From positions 1 to 64,000 of the forward strand of contig QHTE01000056.1 of assembly GCA_003220685.1 (NCBI GenBank): DNA of 64,000 nucleotides, in the 5' to 3' direction. Source of the stretch: Candidatus Rokuibacteriota bacterium (GTDB lineage Bacteria; Methylomirabilota; Methylomirabilia; Rokubacteriales; CSP1-6). Positions within the stretch are counted from its first letter, which is position 1. The number at the start of each line of letters is the position of its first letter. The translations under genes and the position numbers were made by a program. The notes beneath the pieces were generated by a model. That model saw only the letters and a list, made by a program, of their open reading frames with translations. It made no database searches and had not been told where the DNA came from. Below are positions 40,588-48,544 of this stretch, one piece after another.

Positions 40588-41480
40588 ACGAGCTTCCTTT
40601 CCCCCGGGTGGGCGGTCGCTGCCGGCCACCGAAAGCGCGGGCCCGGCAGGAACCGGTCGATCAACGGCACGGAGAGCGAGCAGACCGCCAGCGACCACAA
40701 GAGGCCGTTGGTCCGAAACAGCCAGAACTGAACCGTATACGCCCCCAGCGCCACCAGCGCAGCGAACAGGACGCGTCCGAGTCTCGAATCCGGCGTCGTC
40801 CGTGGATCGGAGATCATGAAGAACGAGAACAGCACGAGGGCGCCGTTCTCGAGCCGATGCAGCGGGATGGCGAGCGGCTCCCCGAGCCAGAGCGAGCGTC
40901 CGATCAGCAGGCCCGCGTAGCACGCGAGGAAGGCCAGGGTGACGTCGGCGCGGGCCGCGCGATTCACGACCAGGGCTCCAGCCGACGCCAGCAGGAACGC
41001 GAAGACGATGCCGCTGCCCCACTGGCCGGGCGACACCCATACGTCCTGCGCGAAGAGCAGCATCGCGACCAGCGCGAAGTTGGTCGGGTTGAAAACGTGC
41101 TTGTCCCTTATGCGCAGCGTGAACTTACTGGCGATAGCGGTGATGGCGGCGAGAACGGCCAGGCTCGGTACACCCGTGCGCATCAGGAGGCAAAGCGAGA
41201 GCCCGGAGATCAGCGCGCTGCGTGGATCGAAGGGGCCTCGGCCGGCCAGTCGCGTGCATACGAGCTGGGTGACGAGCGCGCTGAGAACGATCGTCACCGC
41301 GGTCTGGGGCTGGACCTCGAGATCCAGCCACCAGATGCCGTAGCCGAGGAGGCCCGCCAGCGTGGCGATCTGGTAGAGCCGAGGATCCCAGCGGGGCGCC
41401 GTCGGGGCGGGAAGCACCCCGACGGTCGCCGTCGCTGAGACGGGTAGGGCTTCGGCCTCTACCAAGGCCAGGCGATTCAT
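40584..41480 (-). CDS. NqrB/RnfD-family membrane protein
   Basis: The 298-residue protein has about nine membrane helices and the family motifs RGPFDPRSALISGLSLCLLMRTG, KHVFNPTNFALV and a cytoplasmic FFMISDPRTTPDSRLGRVLFA. The last is the place where RnfD/NqrB carries covalently bound FMN on a Thr; the Thr-Thr-Pro here could serve. In Rnf/Nqr complexes the subunit passes electrons and pumps ions, but no other Rnf/Nqr subunit is encoded nearby. It is coupled by ATGA to the DUF2330 gene, an arrangement suggesting a separate two-component membrane redox unit. Confidence 0.8.
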   Translation of the reverse strand: MNRLALVEAEALPVSATATVGVLPAPTAPRWDPRLYQIATLAGLLGYGIWWLDLEVQPQTAVTIVLSALVTQLVCTRLAGRGPFDPRSALISGLSLCLLMRTGVPSLAVLAAITAIASKFTLRIRDKHVFNPTNFALVAMLLFAQDVWVSPGQWGSGIVFAFLLASAGALVVNRAARADVTLAFLACYAGLLIGRSLWLGEPLAIPLHRLENGALVLFSFFMISDPRTTPDSRLGRVLFAALVALGAYTVQFWLFRTNGLLWSLAVCSLSVPLIDRFLPGPRFRWPAATAHPGERKLV

Positions 41481-41587
41481 GATTGCTTAGACAGATCATC
41501 GCTACCGAAGTTCCCGAGGGCGCTCTATTTGCGTGTCCCCCGGGCGGGTAGTACAAGTAGACGACTCATGGTCCCGGCGCCGCCACG

Positions 41588-42646
41588 ATGAGGGAAGTCA
41601 ACGTCCTCGTCATCCAGCCCATCGCGGACGAGGAGCTCGCCTATATCGCGCGGCTCGACTCGCGGCTCCGCGTCGTCGACGCCCGCGGCTGGTTCGACGA
41701 GGAGATCCGGCAAACCTGGCCGCAGTGGAGCGTGGAGCGCTACCTGGGAAAGCGTTCCTGTCCGCCGAGCACGCGCCAGGACCGCGACCACCTCCTGGCT
41801 CAGGCCGAGGTGATCCTGGGCGGCTGGCCCTTTCCGCTCGATCTGCGGGCGCGCTCGCCACGGCTGCGGTGGTTTCATCAACGCCCGGCCGGCGCCAGCA
41901 ATTTGCTGCGCGGCGATCTCTGGGGCAGCGACGTCATCGTCACCACATCGCGCGGCCAGGGCAACACCGGAGCCATGGCCGAGTATGTCCTGGCCTGTTT
42001 TCTCCACTTTGCCCGCGGGCTGCATCGGGCCTACCGCGACCGACAGCGTCAGCGCTTCGAGCACGGCAGCTATCGACCGATCCTGATCGAGGGCAAGTCC
42101 GTCTGCGTCGTCGGAGCCGGGGGGATCGGGCAGGCGGTCGGACGCCTGTGCGCCGGCGCGGGGATGCGCGTCGTCGGCACGCGACGGCACGTTTCCCCGG
42201 GTGACGCGTTGCCCTCGGGATTCAGCCGCCTCGAAGGTCCCGAGCACCTCCGTTCGCTGCTCGGTGAGAGCGACTTCGTGGCCGTCTGTTGCCAGTGGAC
42301 TCCGGAAACGACTCGTCTGATCGGTCGCGCGGCGTTCGAGGCCATGCGCCCGGGGACGGTGCTGGTCAACGTCGCCCGCGGCGAGATCCTCGACGAGGAG
42401 GCGCTGATCGCCGCGCTCGCGACGGGCAAGCTGCGCGGCGTCGGGCTCGACGTCTACGTGGGGGAGTTCGAGCACGCCCCCGATCCGCGCCTCTGGCAGG
42501 ACGAGCGCGTGTTGATCACGCCGCACGTCTCCGGCGGCACCGACGTGGCGCAGCATCGCGGTGTCGACGTGTTCTCGGACAACCTGCACGCGTACCTGGA
42601 CGGGCGGCCCCTCGCCAACGTGATCGAGTGGGCGCGGGGCTACTGA
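41588..42646 (+). CDS. D-isomer-specific 2-hydroxyacid dehydrogenase
   Basis: The 352-residue protein has an N-terminal substrate domain and a Rossmann cofactor domain with VVGAGGIGQAVGRLCAGAG followed by GTRRH, where a basic rather than acidic residue after strand 2 suggests NADP(H). The catalytic Arg is in NVARGEILDE, the Glu in GLDVYVGEFEHAP, and the His in ITPHVSGGT. It reduces 2-keto acids or oxidises D-2-hydroxyacids. ATG 41588 gives the full domain. It is divergent from the NqrB-like gene. Confidence 0.9.
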   Translation: MREVNVLVIQPIADEELAYIARLDSRLRVVDARGWFDEEIRQTWPQWSVERYLGKRSCPPSTRQDRDHLLAQAEVILGGWPFPLDLRARSPRLRWFHQRPAGASNLLRGDLWGSDVIVTTSRGQGNTGAMAEYVLACFLHFARGLHRAYRDRQRQRFEHGSYRPILIEGKSVCVVGAGGIGQAVGRLCAGAGMRVVGTRRHVSPGDALPSGFSRLEGPEHLRSLLGESDFVAVCCQWTPETTRLIGRAAFEAMRPGTVLVNVARGEILDEEALIAALATGKLRGVGLDVYVGEFEHAPDPRLWQDERVLITPHVSGGTDVAQHRGVDVFSDNLHAYLDGRPLANVIEWARGY

Positions 42647-42660
42647 GTGGGCGCGAGCGG

Positions 42661-42690
42661 TTGACACGATAACCATCCCTCGCCTAGAGT
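42661..42690 (+). promoter_or_regulatory. Sigma-70-type promoter candidate
   Basis: A perfect -35 box TTGACA (42661-42666), an 18-bp spacer and TAGAGT (42685-42690) lie about 87 bp ahead of the cyclase-family fragment, so the damaged gene still has a promoter. Confidence 0.5.
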
Positions 42691-42776
42691 CGGCGCGATC
42701 CTTCGAGACTCAAATGTTCGGCTCCCGGAGGAGAGTGCGCCTCGGTCCCATCGAAGGTCTATCCCGGAGGACGGCC

Positions 42777-43340
42777 ATGAGCGACAACGGTGGTATGACT
42801 CCGGCCCGGAGGACAACAGCAGTCAATCGGCGGGACTTCATGCGGGTCGCGGGCGCGTCGACCATTGGCGTGGCCATCACCGACATGATCGGGCCGGCAA
42901 CCGCCGCCGCTCCGGACCATGCCGGCGGGCAGGTCCGAGAATTCATCCGCAAGGTCAAGGCGGCTCGCCTCTTCGATCTCTCCCCCGTCTGGGATGAGAA
43001 CTCGCCGATCGCGAGCGTCAATCCCCCGTACGCCATGGAGTTGAACAAGACTCACGCGTTCGCGACCGTCGATCCGACCCGAGGTACCCGGGACACGTTC
43101 GGCGACGGCGGCCAGCTCTCGTTTACCTCCGAGGTGCAGCATTTCAGCGGCCAGCACGGTGCGCCGAGCCTCGATGCCATCGGTCATATTGGACGCAATG
43201 GGTTCCTCTTCGGCCACGTCGACGCGGCGGCCGCGACGAGTGATCTCCGAGGCATCGGCCGGAGCGGAGTCGGGGCCCACGTGTTTACCAGAATGCCGCG
43301 ACCAACGCGCTCGGAGCTCTCGTGGTTGGTCGCATCGTGA
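42777..43340 (+). pseudogene. Cyclase-family (kynurenine formamidase-like) protein, 3' part missing
   Basis: ATG 42777 follows CGGAGG by seven bases. The product starts with a Tat signal (VNRRDFMRVAGAS). The N-terminal part of a metal-dependent cyclase/formamidase follows: ARLFDLSPVWDENSP, then SEVQHFSGQHGAPSLDAIGHIG, the counterpart of the metal-binding HxGTHxDxxxH motif (here altered), and GFLFGHVDAAA. Intact members are near 300 residues. Here similarity ends at about 43280, where the sequence becomes another gene in a different frame, and the frame closes at 43340. I read it as a fusion-broken gene. Confidence 0.65.
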
Positions 43341-43789
43341 AGAGAGACGGCTCCGGCGCGCCCATTAACCTGAAGGAGATCGGGTCGGGGTTGGACGAGA
43401 TCGAACGCACGAACTTCAGCACGACCCATGCGGGGAGCAATGGAGCAGGTAGTGTGCTGAAGGTGGACGATCACGACTGGAGCCCGGCCCTGAACGATTC
43501 GTGGTTAATGGGCGGCATCCATGCTCGCTTTGACTTCTACGTAGCGTCACCCCGGACGGAGCAAAACATTCTCGATCCGACGTACGCGGCCACGGTGACG
43601 GGTCGAGAGCTGCTGGGGCTGACCACCTTCGGCTATACGCTGCATCCCAATACCAGGCTTGGGGAGGTGTATGTCTGCACCGATCAGGCCTGCGCGCTGA
43701 GGGCCAGCTTCGTCGCCTATCAGAAGGCCTTCGATTCGGCCAAATCGAGTGGCGGATTCAGCAAGCTGGTGAAGAGAGACGCGAGCTAG
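43283..43789 (+). pseudogene. C-terminal fragment of an unidentified protein fused behind the cyclase fragment
   Basis: From about 43283 the second frame reads protein-like text (VYQNAATNALGALVVGRIVK, then DHDWSPALNDSWLMGGIH, TGRELLGLTTFGYTL and a C-terminal VCTDQACALRASF). It has no start codon of its own before GTG 43322, which would cut into the conserved-looking part. It therefore appears to be the 3' part of another gene joined out of frame to the cyclase gene. I do not recognise the family. A gene caller would report 43322-43789 (155 residues). Confidence 0.5.
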
Positions 43790-43811
43790 CCGTGGGGATT
43801 GAAGCCCGTTC

Positions 43812-43833
43812 GTGTATCGTAAGTGCCTGACGC
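43812..43833 (+). repeat. 22-bp direct repeat, copy 1
   Basis: These 22 bases (starting GTGTATCGTAAG, ending CCTGACGC) recur exactly at 45789-45810, where the copy runs into the 5' end of tRNA-Arg. Here the repeat is followed by a perfect 14-bp palindrome, CCCGCCCGGGCGGG (43833-43846), instead of a tRNA. The pair brackets about 2 kb holding two receiver-domain genes and a secreted-protein gene. Confidence 0.8.
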
Positions 43834-43902
43834 CCGCCCGGGCGGGACGACGCCCAGGGCCCGCCACAACTCCTGCGTGTCTCCGACGATCGGCGGTAGA
43901 GC

Positions 43903-44295
43903 CTACGGCTTGAGGGCCAAGATCCCCACGATGCCCACGAGGCGTGACGGGTCGATCGGCTTCGCGATGTGATACTGGAACCCCGCCCTCAAGATGCGCG
44001 CCCGGTCTTCGGGACTGGCGGACCCCGTGAGGCAGGCAGCTGGCGTCAGGCCACCCCGGTCCGGCGCGAGTGCGCGAACCCTGCCTATGAGCCAGTAGCC
44101 GTTCTTCTCCGGCATCTCGAGGTCGCTGAGGAGCACATCCGGTCGTAATCGCTCCAGGAGATCGAGGGCGTGTTCGGCGGTGCCGACCGCCGTCACCCTG
44201 GCGCCATGCTGCTCCAGCAGTTGGGTGAGAATCTCGCGAATCTCGGACGAATCGTCGACGACGAGCACGTGGACCGAAGGGAGCCGTTGATCCAT
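43903..44295 (-). CDS. Single-domain response regulator
   Basis: From the ATG complement of 44293-44295 the 130-residue protein is a lone CheY-like receiver: the acidic pair in VHVLVVDDSSEIREIL, the phosphoacceptor Asp in DVLLSDLEMPEKNGY, a Thr/Ser switch in ACLTGSAS and the Lys in QYHIAKPID. It has no output domain, so it should signal by protein contact. No histidine kinase is encoded nearby. It is 14 bp downstream of a second receiver-like gene and shares its promoter. Confidence 0.9.
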   Translation of the reverse strand: MDQRLPSVHVLVVDDSSEIREILTQLLEQHGARVTAVGTAEHALDLLERLRPDVLLSDLEMPEKNGYWLIGRVRALAPDRGGLTPAACLTGSASPEDRARILRAGFQYHIAKPIDPSRLVGIVGILALKP

Positions 44296-44309
44296 CGAGC
44301 CCTGGTCCT

Positions 44310-44717
44310 CTAGAAGGCGTCCGCAAACGTCTTGCCGACGGCGGCAACGACGTCCGCGACGCCGTAGGGCTCCCCGAAGATGATCTCGACGACGCCGGAC
44401 GCTCCCACCGCCGCTTCGAGCGCCTTCTTGTCGGTGGTCGTGAGCACCCACGTCGCCGCTTTGAGCGAGTCGGTCTCCTTCAGGAGCCGGAGAAAGTTCC
44501 AGTGGGTTTCGTACGGGCGCGGCAAGTCATAGACGATCAGTTCAGGCTTGTGGAGATGAACGAAGGCGAGCAGATCCAGCACCCCGTTCTGAATATCGGC
44601 GAGGTGGGCGCAGGCCGTGGTGAATCCGTCGGCTTCAAGGGCCAAGCGAAGGGCCTCGATGAAGTCCGGCCGTGAATTGAAGATCGCCACGCGGTGTGCC
44701 GTTCTAGACTTGGCCAT
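44310..44717 (-). CDS. Receiver-like protein, degenerate
   Basis: The 135-residue protein has the alternating strand-helix pattern of a receiver: HRVAIFNSRPDFIEALRLALEADGF, then LIVYDLPRPYETHWNFLRLLKE, ATWVLTTTDKKALEAA. The first acidic pair is missing (NSRPD instead of DD). The central Asp (VYDLP) and a Thr and Lys near the switch positions remain. It may not be phosphorylated in the usual way. It is the first gene of a two-gene minus-strand unit behind a strong promoter-like sequence. Confidence 0.7.
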   Translation of the reverse strand: MAKSRTAHRVAIFNSRPDFIEALRLALEADGFTTACAHLADIQNGVLDLLAFVHLHKPELIVYDLPRPYETHWNFLRLLKETDSLKAATWVLTTTDKKALEAAVGASGVVEIIFGEPYGVADVVAAVGKTFADAF

Positions 44718-44855
44718 GTCAGGTGTTCCTTTCCCCGCGCGGAGCCTCGGGTAGGCGCATTCAGCGGGCGAGCTCGGTCCAAAACGTCCTGCGAGAGCCT
44801 AAGGAGGGCTTGCGTCTTCCTCTCAAACGCCCTCCTCCTTCTATATCTTTTACAA

Positions 44856-44883
44856 TTTATATAATATATGGTTCGGGAGTCAA
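44856..44883 (-). promoter_or_regulatory. Sigma-70-type promoter of the receiver-gene pair
   Basis: On the minus strand TTGACT (complement of 44878-44883), a 16-bp A+T-rich spacer and TATAAA (complement of 44856-44861) lie about 140 bp upstream of the receiver-like gene. The surrounding 44841-44870 is the most A+T-rich stretch I noticed in the window. The rest of 44718-45233 holds no recognisable gene. Confidence 0.6.
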
Positions 44884-45233
44884 GGTAGATCGAACCCGTG
44901 TTTGGGCGCGGTCACGTTTTCGCCACTATTTCCAATCATTTCCGGGCGGTTATGACTCGAAATCGATAACGTCGTCCTCTTCACGACGGACTTTCGCCCA
45001 GGCCAGGATTGATGAGAGTAGGCGCAAGCCGGCGCCAACCGTCCAGCTTGGGCTCGGCGATGTAGGCGCCGTCTGCCAGCCTGGAGAGGTTGGTCAGGCG
45101 AGTTCAGTCCCGCACCGATGACACGGTTGCATGAGACACGATGCCACTGCGGCATCTCTGTACGGAATTTCTGCGGGAGTATTGGGGATGCGCCTGGCCC
45201 TGCCGTTGCACAGTCGAGCGGTAGGAGGCGTCC

Positions 45234-45677
45234 ATGGCGAAACGAAGCTTGCTTATCACTGTATTCGCGGTATCAGCACTCGCCTCGGTCCCGAACACCG
45301 AGGCCGTCGCTGGTGATGTGAACGTCGGGGTCCATATCGGCATCCCAGTACCGCCGCCGCCGAAAATTGCCTTGCCAGCGCCTCCGGCCGTCGTCGCCGT
45401 ACCGAACACGACGGTCTCGTACGCTCCAAGCGTAGACTTCAACCTCTTCGTCTATGGCGGTCGGTACTACACCTTCCACGACGGCTCATGGTTTTACGCC
45501 ACCCGCCACAGCGGTCCCTGGGTCTTCATTCCAACCGAGCGAGTGCCGCGGCCGGTCGTTGGAGTGCCAATGAAGTACTACAAGGTTCCGCCCGGCCATG
45601 CGATGAAGACGGCGCAGCCGCCAGGAGCGTCCGGCGGGTTCTGCCCTCCAGGCCAAGCAAAGAAAGGGCGGTGCTAG
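45234..45677 (+). CDS. Small secreted protein with YxxxHDGSWF-type repeat
   Basis: The 147-residue protein has a signal peptide (LLITVFAVSALASVPNTEAVA), a Val/Pro-rich segment (HIGIPVPPPPKIALPAPPAVV) and a compact aromatic module (YGGRYYTFHDGSWFYATRHSGPW, IPTERVPRPVVGVP). It ends in a short Gly/Cys tail. The aromatic module resembles small surface proteins in Deltaproteobacteria and other environmental lineages, whose job is unknown. The gene lies between the two copies of the 22-bp repeat. Confidence 0.65.
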   Translation: MAKRSLLITVFAVSALASVPNTEAVAGDVNVGVHIGIPVPPPPKIALPAPPAVVAVPNTTVSYAPSVDFNLFVYGGRYYTFHDGSWFYATRHSGPWVFIPTERVPRPVVGVPMKYYKVPPGHAMKTAQPPGASGGFCPPGQAKKGRC

Positions 45678-45788
45678 CTCAGCGACGCGTGCCGCAACAG
45701 GTCAGCGTCCGCTTCTTCTGGCGTGACCCAGCGAATGGAGCCGCTGAACTAGCCCGTAACCAGCCCGCCGTCAGTTGGCCCGTCGCTG

Positions 45789-45810
45789 GTGTATCGTAAG
45801 TGCCTGACGC
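45789..45810 (+). repeat. 22-bp direct repeat, copy 2, abutting tRNA-Arg
   Basis: Exact second copy of 43812-43833. Its last two bases are the first two of tRNA-Arg, so the repeat probably represents the tRNA's own upstream region, of which the first copy is a displaced duplicate. Confidence 0.8.
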
Positions 45811-45886
45811 GCCTGTAGCTCAGATGGACCAGAGCATCGGACTTCTAATCCGAGGGTCGCAGGTTCGACTCCTGCCAGGCGCACCA
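45809..45886 (+). tRNA. tRNA-Arg (anticodon TCT)
   Basis: The 78-nt gene has a GCGCCTG/CAGGCGC acceptor stem plus encoded ACCA and a D-arm TAGCTCAGATGGACCAGAGC. The anticodon stem CGGAC/ATCCG-type encloses TTCTAA (anticodon TCT, reading AGA), and the T-arm is GCAGGTTCGACTCCTGC. The last 18 bases (45869-45886) are repeated at 48309-48326. Confidence 0.95.
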
Positions 45887-46099
45887 TCACCGACAGCTGC
45901 TTCGCGATGAGCACGCGTCACTCCTCTAGCATGCAGTCGGCGAATACGTGATACGCTCTCTGGCGTCGGCTCCTTCCTGTCCGTGACGGCGAGTCCAGGT
46001 CGCGAGAGCCATCGTGTTCGGAGCACCGTCTGCATCGCAGCACGGATCTCACATTGGGCGTCCGTCCAAGACGCCGATGAAAGGCGAAAACGAAGACGC

Positions 46100-46318
46100 A
46101 TGAGCAAAGAAGACGCAATCGAGGTGCAGGGCAAGGTGGTCGAGCCGCTGCCGAACGCGATGTTCCGGGTGGTGATGGAGAATGGCCACAAGGTCCTGGC
46201 CCACGTGTCGGGCAAGATGCGAATGCACCGTATCCGGATCCTGCCCGGCGACACGGTCACGATGGAGCTGTCGCCTTACGACCTGACCCGCGGTCGGATC
46301 ACGTACCGGTTCAGGTAG
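46100..46318 (+). CDS. infA: Translation initiation factor IF-1
   Basis: From ATG 46100 the 72-residue product is IF-1 over its full length: [71 protein letters not shown]. The OB-fold protein sits in the ribosomal A site and assists IF-2 and IF-3 in start-codon selection. It stands alone, outside a ribosomal protein operon, 213 bp after tRNA-Arg, and inside the segment bounded by the 18-bp tRNA-end repeat. Frames extending upstream to 45983 lack similarity. Confidence 0.96.
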   Translation: MSKEDAIEVQGKVVEPLPNAMFRVVMENGHKVLAHVSGKMRMHRIRILPGDTVTMELSPYDLTRGRITYRFR

Positions 46319-46458
46319 GAGTCGACGGCCAGCGGCGCATCGGCGCATTCTGGTGCGGTCGTGGGTCCATGCGCGCGATGTCGATCGCGCCGCCCGATCA
46401 ATCCTCTCGCGGTGCCACTGAGGACTGAGCGAAGCACACCTGCTGCTATGCTGTGGCG

Positions 46459-47736
46459 ATGAGCGACGGGTCTGTCGCTTCGAGAGCCACCCACCGGGCT
46501 GCTGTGTCGTCACCGGCCGGCTCAGTCGCCATCGGCACGACCTTCGCGGTCATCCTGTCGCTGAGCTTCTGCCACTTGCTCAACGACTTGATGCAGTCGC
46601 TGGTGCCCGCGCTCTATCCCATTCTCAAGAGCTCCTACGGCCTGAGCTTCAGCCAGGTCGGCCTGATCACCCTGGCCTTCCAGTTCACGGCCTCCATGCT
46701 GCAGCCCGTGGTCGGCCTCTATACCGACCGCCACCCGCGACCGTATTCCCTGACGGTCGGCATCGGCCTCACCCTCGTCGGCCTCCTGTTGATGTCCCGG
46801 GCGTGGACTTATCCCGCGATCCTGCTCGCGGCCACGTTGATCGGGATGGGCTCGGCGATCTTCCATCCCGAGGCCTCTCGCGTGGCGCGCATGGCGGCCG
46901 GCGGCCGGTATGGGCTTGCCCAATCCCTGTTCCAGGTGGGCGGGAACATTGGTTCCACGTCGGGCCCATTGCTCGCGGCATTTGTCGTCGTCCCCCACGG
47001 GCAGTCGAGCATTGCGTGGTTCTCTGCTGCGGCGCTGATCGCCATCTTTGTATTGCTGCAGGTCGGGAGCTGGTACGCGCACCGCACGCCTGCGCGACCG
47101 GGGCCGCGGACCCCGGCAGCCGCCGTGGTGTCCGCCACGGCTCCACGCAAGAGCACGTTGCCGCGCCGGAAGGTCGTCCAGGCGGTCGTCATCCTCGTAG
47201 CCCTGCTCTTCTCTAAGAACGTGTACAGCGCGAGCCTGAGCTCGTACTACACCTTCTATCTGATCGACCGGTTCCACCTGTCGATACAGACGGCGCAGTT
47301 CCATCTGGTCGCCTTCCTCGTCGGCATCGTGATGGGCACGATTGCCGGCGGAGCCGTCGGTGATCGCGTGGGACGCAAGCCCGTCATGTGGTTCTCGATC
47401 CTGGGGGCCTTGCCGTTCGCGGTGGTCCTGCCGTACGCCAACCTGTTCTGGACCGGCATTCTGGCCGTGCTCATCGCCATGATCATGGCCTCGGCCTTCT
47501 CCGCCATCCTCGTCTATGCGCAAGAGCTGCTGCCGGGCAGGGTGGGTCTGGCCGCGGGGATGTTCTATGGCTTCTCGTTCGGTCTGGGGGGTCTGGGCGC
47601 CGCCGCCCTTGGGAAGCTGGCTGACCTCACTAGCATCACCACCGTCTACCGCGTGTGCCCCTTTCTCCTCCTTCTGGGGCTCTTGACCGCTTTCTTGCCT
47701 CGGCGGCCCGGCGCGCCCTCGATGAAGGCGGCGTAA
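46459..47736 (+). CDS. fsr: MFS transporter, fosmidomycin-resistance (Fsr) type
   Basis: The protein (425 residues from ATG 46459; a GTG at 46453 would add two) matches Fsr closely: CHLLNDLMQSLVPALYPILK in helix 1, GLSFSQVGLITLAFQFTASMLQPVVGLYTDRHPRP (motif A region), GMGSAIFHPEASRVARMAAGGR, LFQVGGNIGSTSGPLLAA, and a 12-helix layout with a central loop. E. coli Fsr exports fosmidomycin; other members may export organic acids or amino-acid derivatives. It is the last intact gene before an 800-bp gene-poor stretch. Confidence 0.88.
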   Translation: MSDGSVASRATHRAAVSSPAGSVAIGTTFAVILSLSFCHLLNDLMQSLVPALYPILKSSYGLSFSQVGLITLAFQFTASMLQPVVGLYTDRHPRPYSLTVGIGLTLVGLLLMSRAWTYPAILLAATLIGMGSAIFHPEASRVARMAAGGRYGLAQSLFQVGGNIGSTSGPLLAAFVVVPHGQSSIAWFSAAALIAIFVLLQVGSWYAHRTPARPGPRTPAAAVVSATAPRKSTLPRRKVVQAVVILVALLFSKNVYSASLSSYYTFYLIDRFHLSIQTAQFHLVAFLVGIVMGTIAGGAVGDRVGRKPVMWFSILGALPFAVVLPYANLFWTGILAVLIAMIMASAFSAILVYAQELLPGRVGLAAGMFYGFSFGLGGLGAAALGKLADLTSITTVYRVCPFLLLLGLLTAFLPRRPGAPSMKAA

Positions 47737-48544
47737 CGAACCGGAAGAAGGAGTCTCTAGTTCGCAGCGCGACGACATCGGCCACTCGGGAGTCCGGGCT
47801 CTAGCCGTCAAAGTCGACCGGAAGATGTGCTGCGGCTGACCAACACGTATCCGCGCGTGAATCTTACCCACTTCTCGGTCTGTTCCGGAGGGGTACTAGC
47901 GGTAAGGTGAATCCGCACACGAAGACCCGGCAGTTCATGGACTTGGTCAAGGGTCCTCTGGTTCATGTCCCGCTGAGTGGGAAGACCATGCAGTTCGACG
48001 GCCGCGGGAAGTGCACGGCGGGGTGCTAGCCAGCCGAGCTGCCTATCCAACGCCGAGCTCCCCGTCGCTCTTGACCGAGTTCCGCGGCGCGCGCCGCCAG
48101 AGGGCCGGAAGCGCGATACGCGACGGCCACGGATTCCGCCGATGCCTGAGCACGCCGAAGCGGTTCGGTCCGGCTGTCACCGCACATGTCACTCGCCGCC
48201 GCACCCGCGCGCACCTTCCTGCGACACCGCGCATCCAGGCGGCTGTCATCGACGCGGCCCGATCGAAGGCCACGAGGTCGCCCTGGTCGCGCCCGAGGAC
48301 CTGATCATCTCCTGCCAGGCGCACCAGAAAATCCGCTCCCCCTGGGCCCGGCTCCTTGACCCCGCCCCGTGTTCGGCGCAGGATTGGCTGGGCCGTCGCG
48401 GGAGAGCTATCGCCGGCGCTCGCCTTCCGCCCGAGTGGTGGCGTTTCGGCGCCGGCTAAGTTCCCGGGAGCCCGGTTCCGCCGTATGGGGCGCTCGGCGA
48501 GGACCGCCGCTGGAGTACTTATGCGCTCCGACAGGAGATGAACT
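47737..48544. other. Gene-poor stretch with possible small ORF and gene remnant
   Basis: No intact gene is recognised in these 800 bp. A 40-codon frame (GTG 47907 to TAG 48029; ends GRGKCTAGC) has a loose GGAGGGG upstream and could be a small protein or a leftover C-terminus. Just before 48309, another frame reads GHEVALVAPEDLI, which looks like part of a real protein and stops exactly where the tRNA-Arg-end copy begins. A promoter-like TTGACC (48356-48361), a 17-bp spacer and CAGGAT (48379-48384) may serve the korA gene. Confidence 0.4.
48309..48326 (+). repeat. 18-bp copy of the tRNA-Arg 3' end (attachment-site-like)
   Basis: CTCCTGCCAGGCGCACCA here is identical to the last 18 bases of tRNA-Arg (45869-45886), including the encoded CCA, with no other tRNA sequence around it. 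Such copies form when an element integrates at a tRNA 3' end. No integrase gene lies between the two copies. Confidence 0.75.

Noticed and set aside
47907..48029. Possible 40-residue protein ending GKCTAGC
   Set aside because: The ribosome site is poorly spaced and no similarity is recognised; mentioned in the gap entry but not called as a gene.
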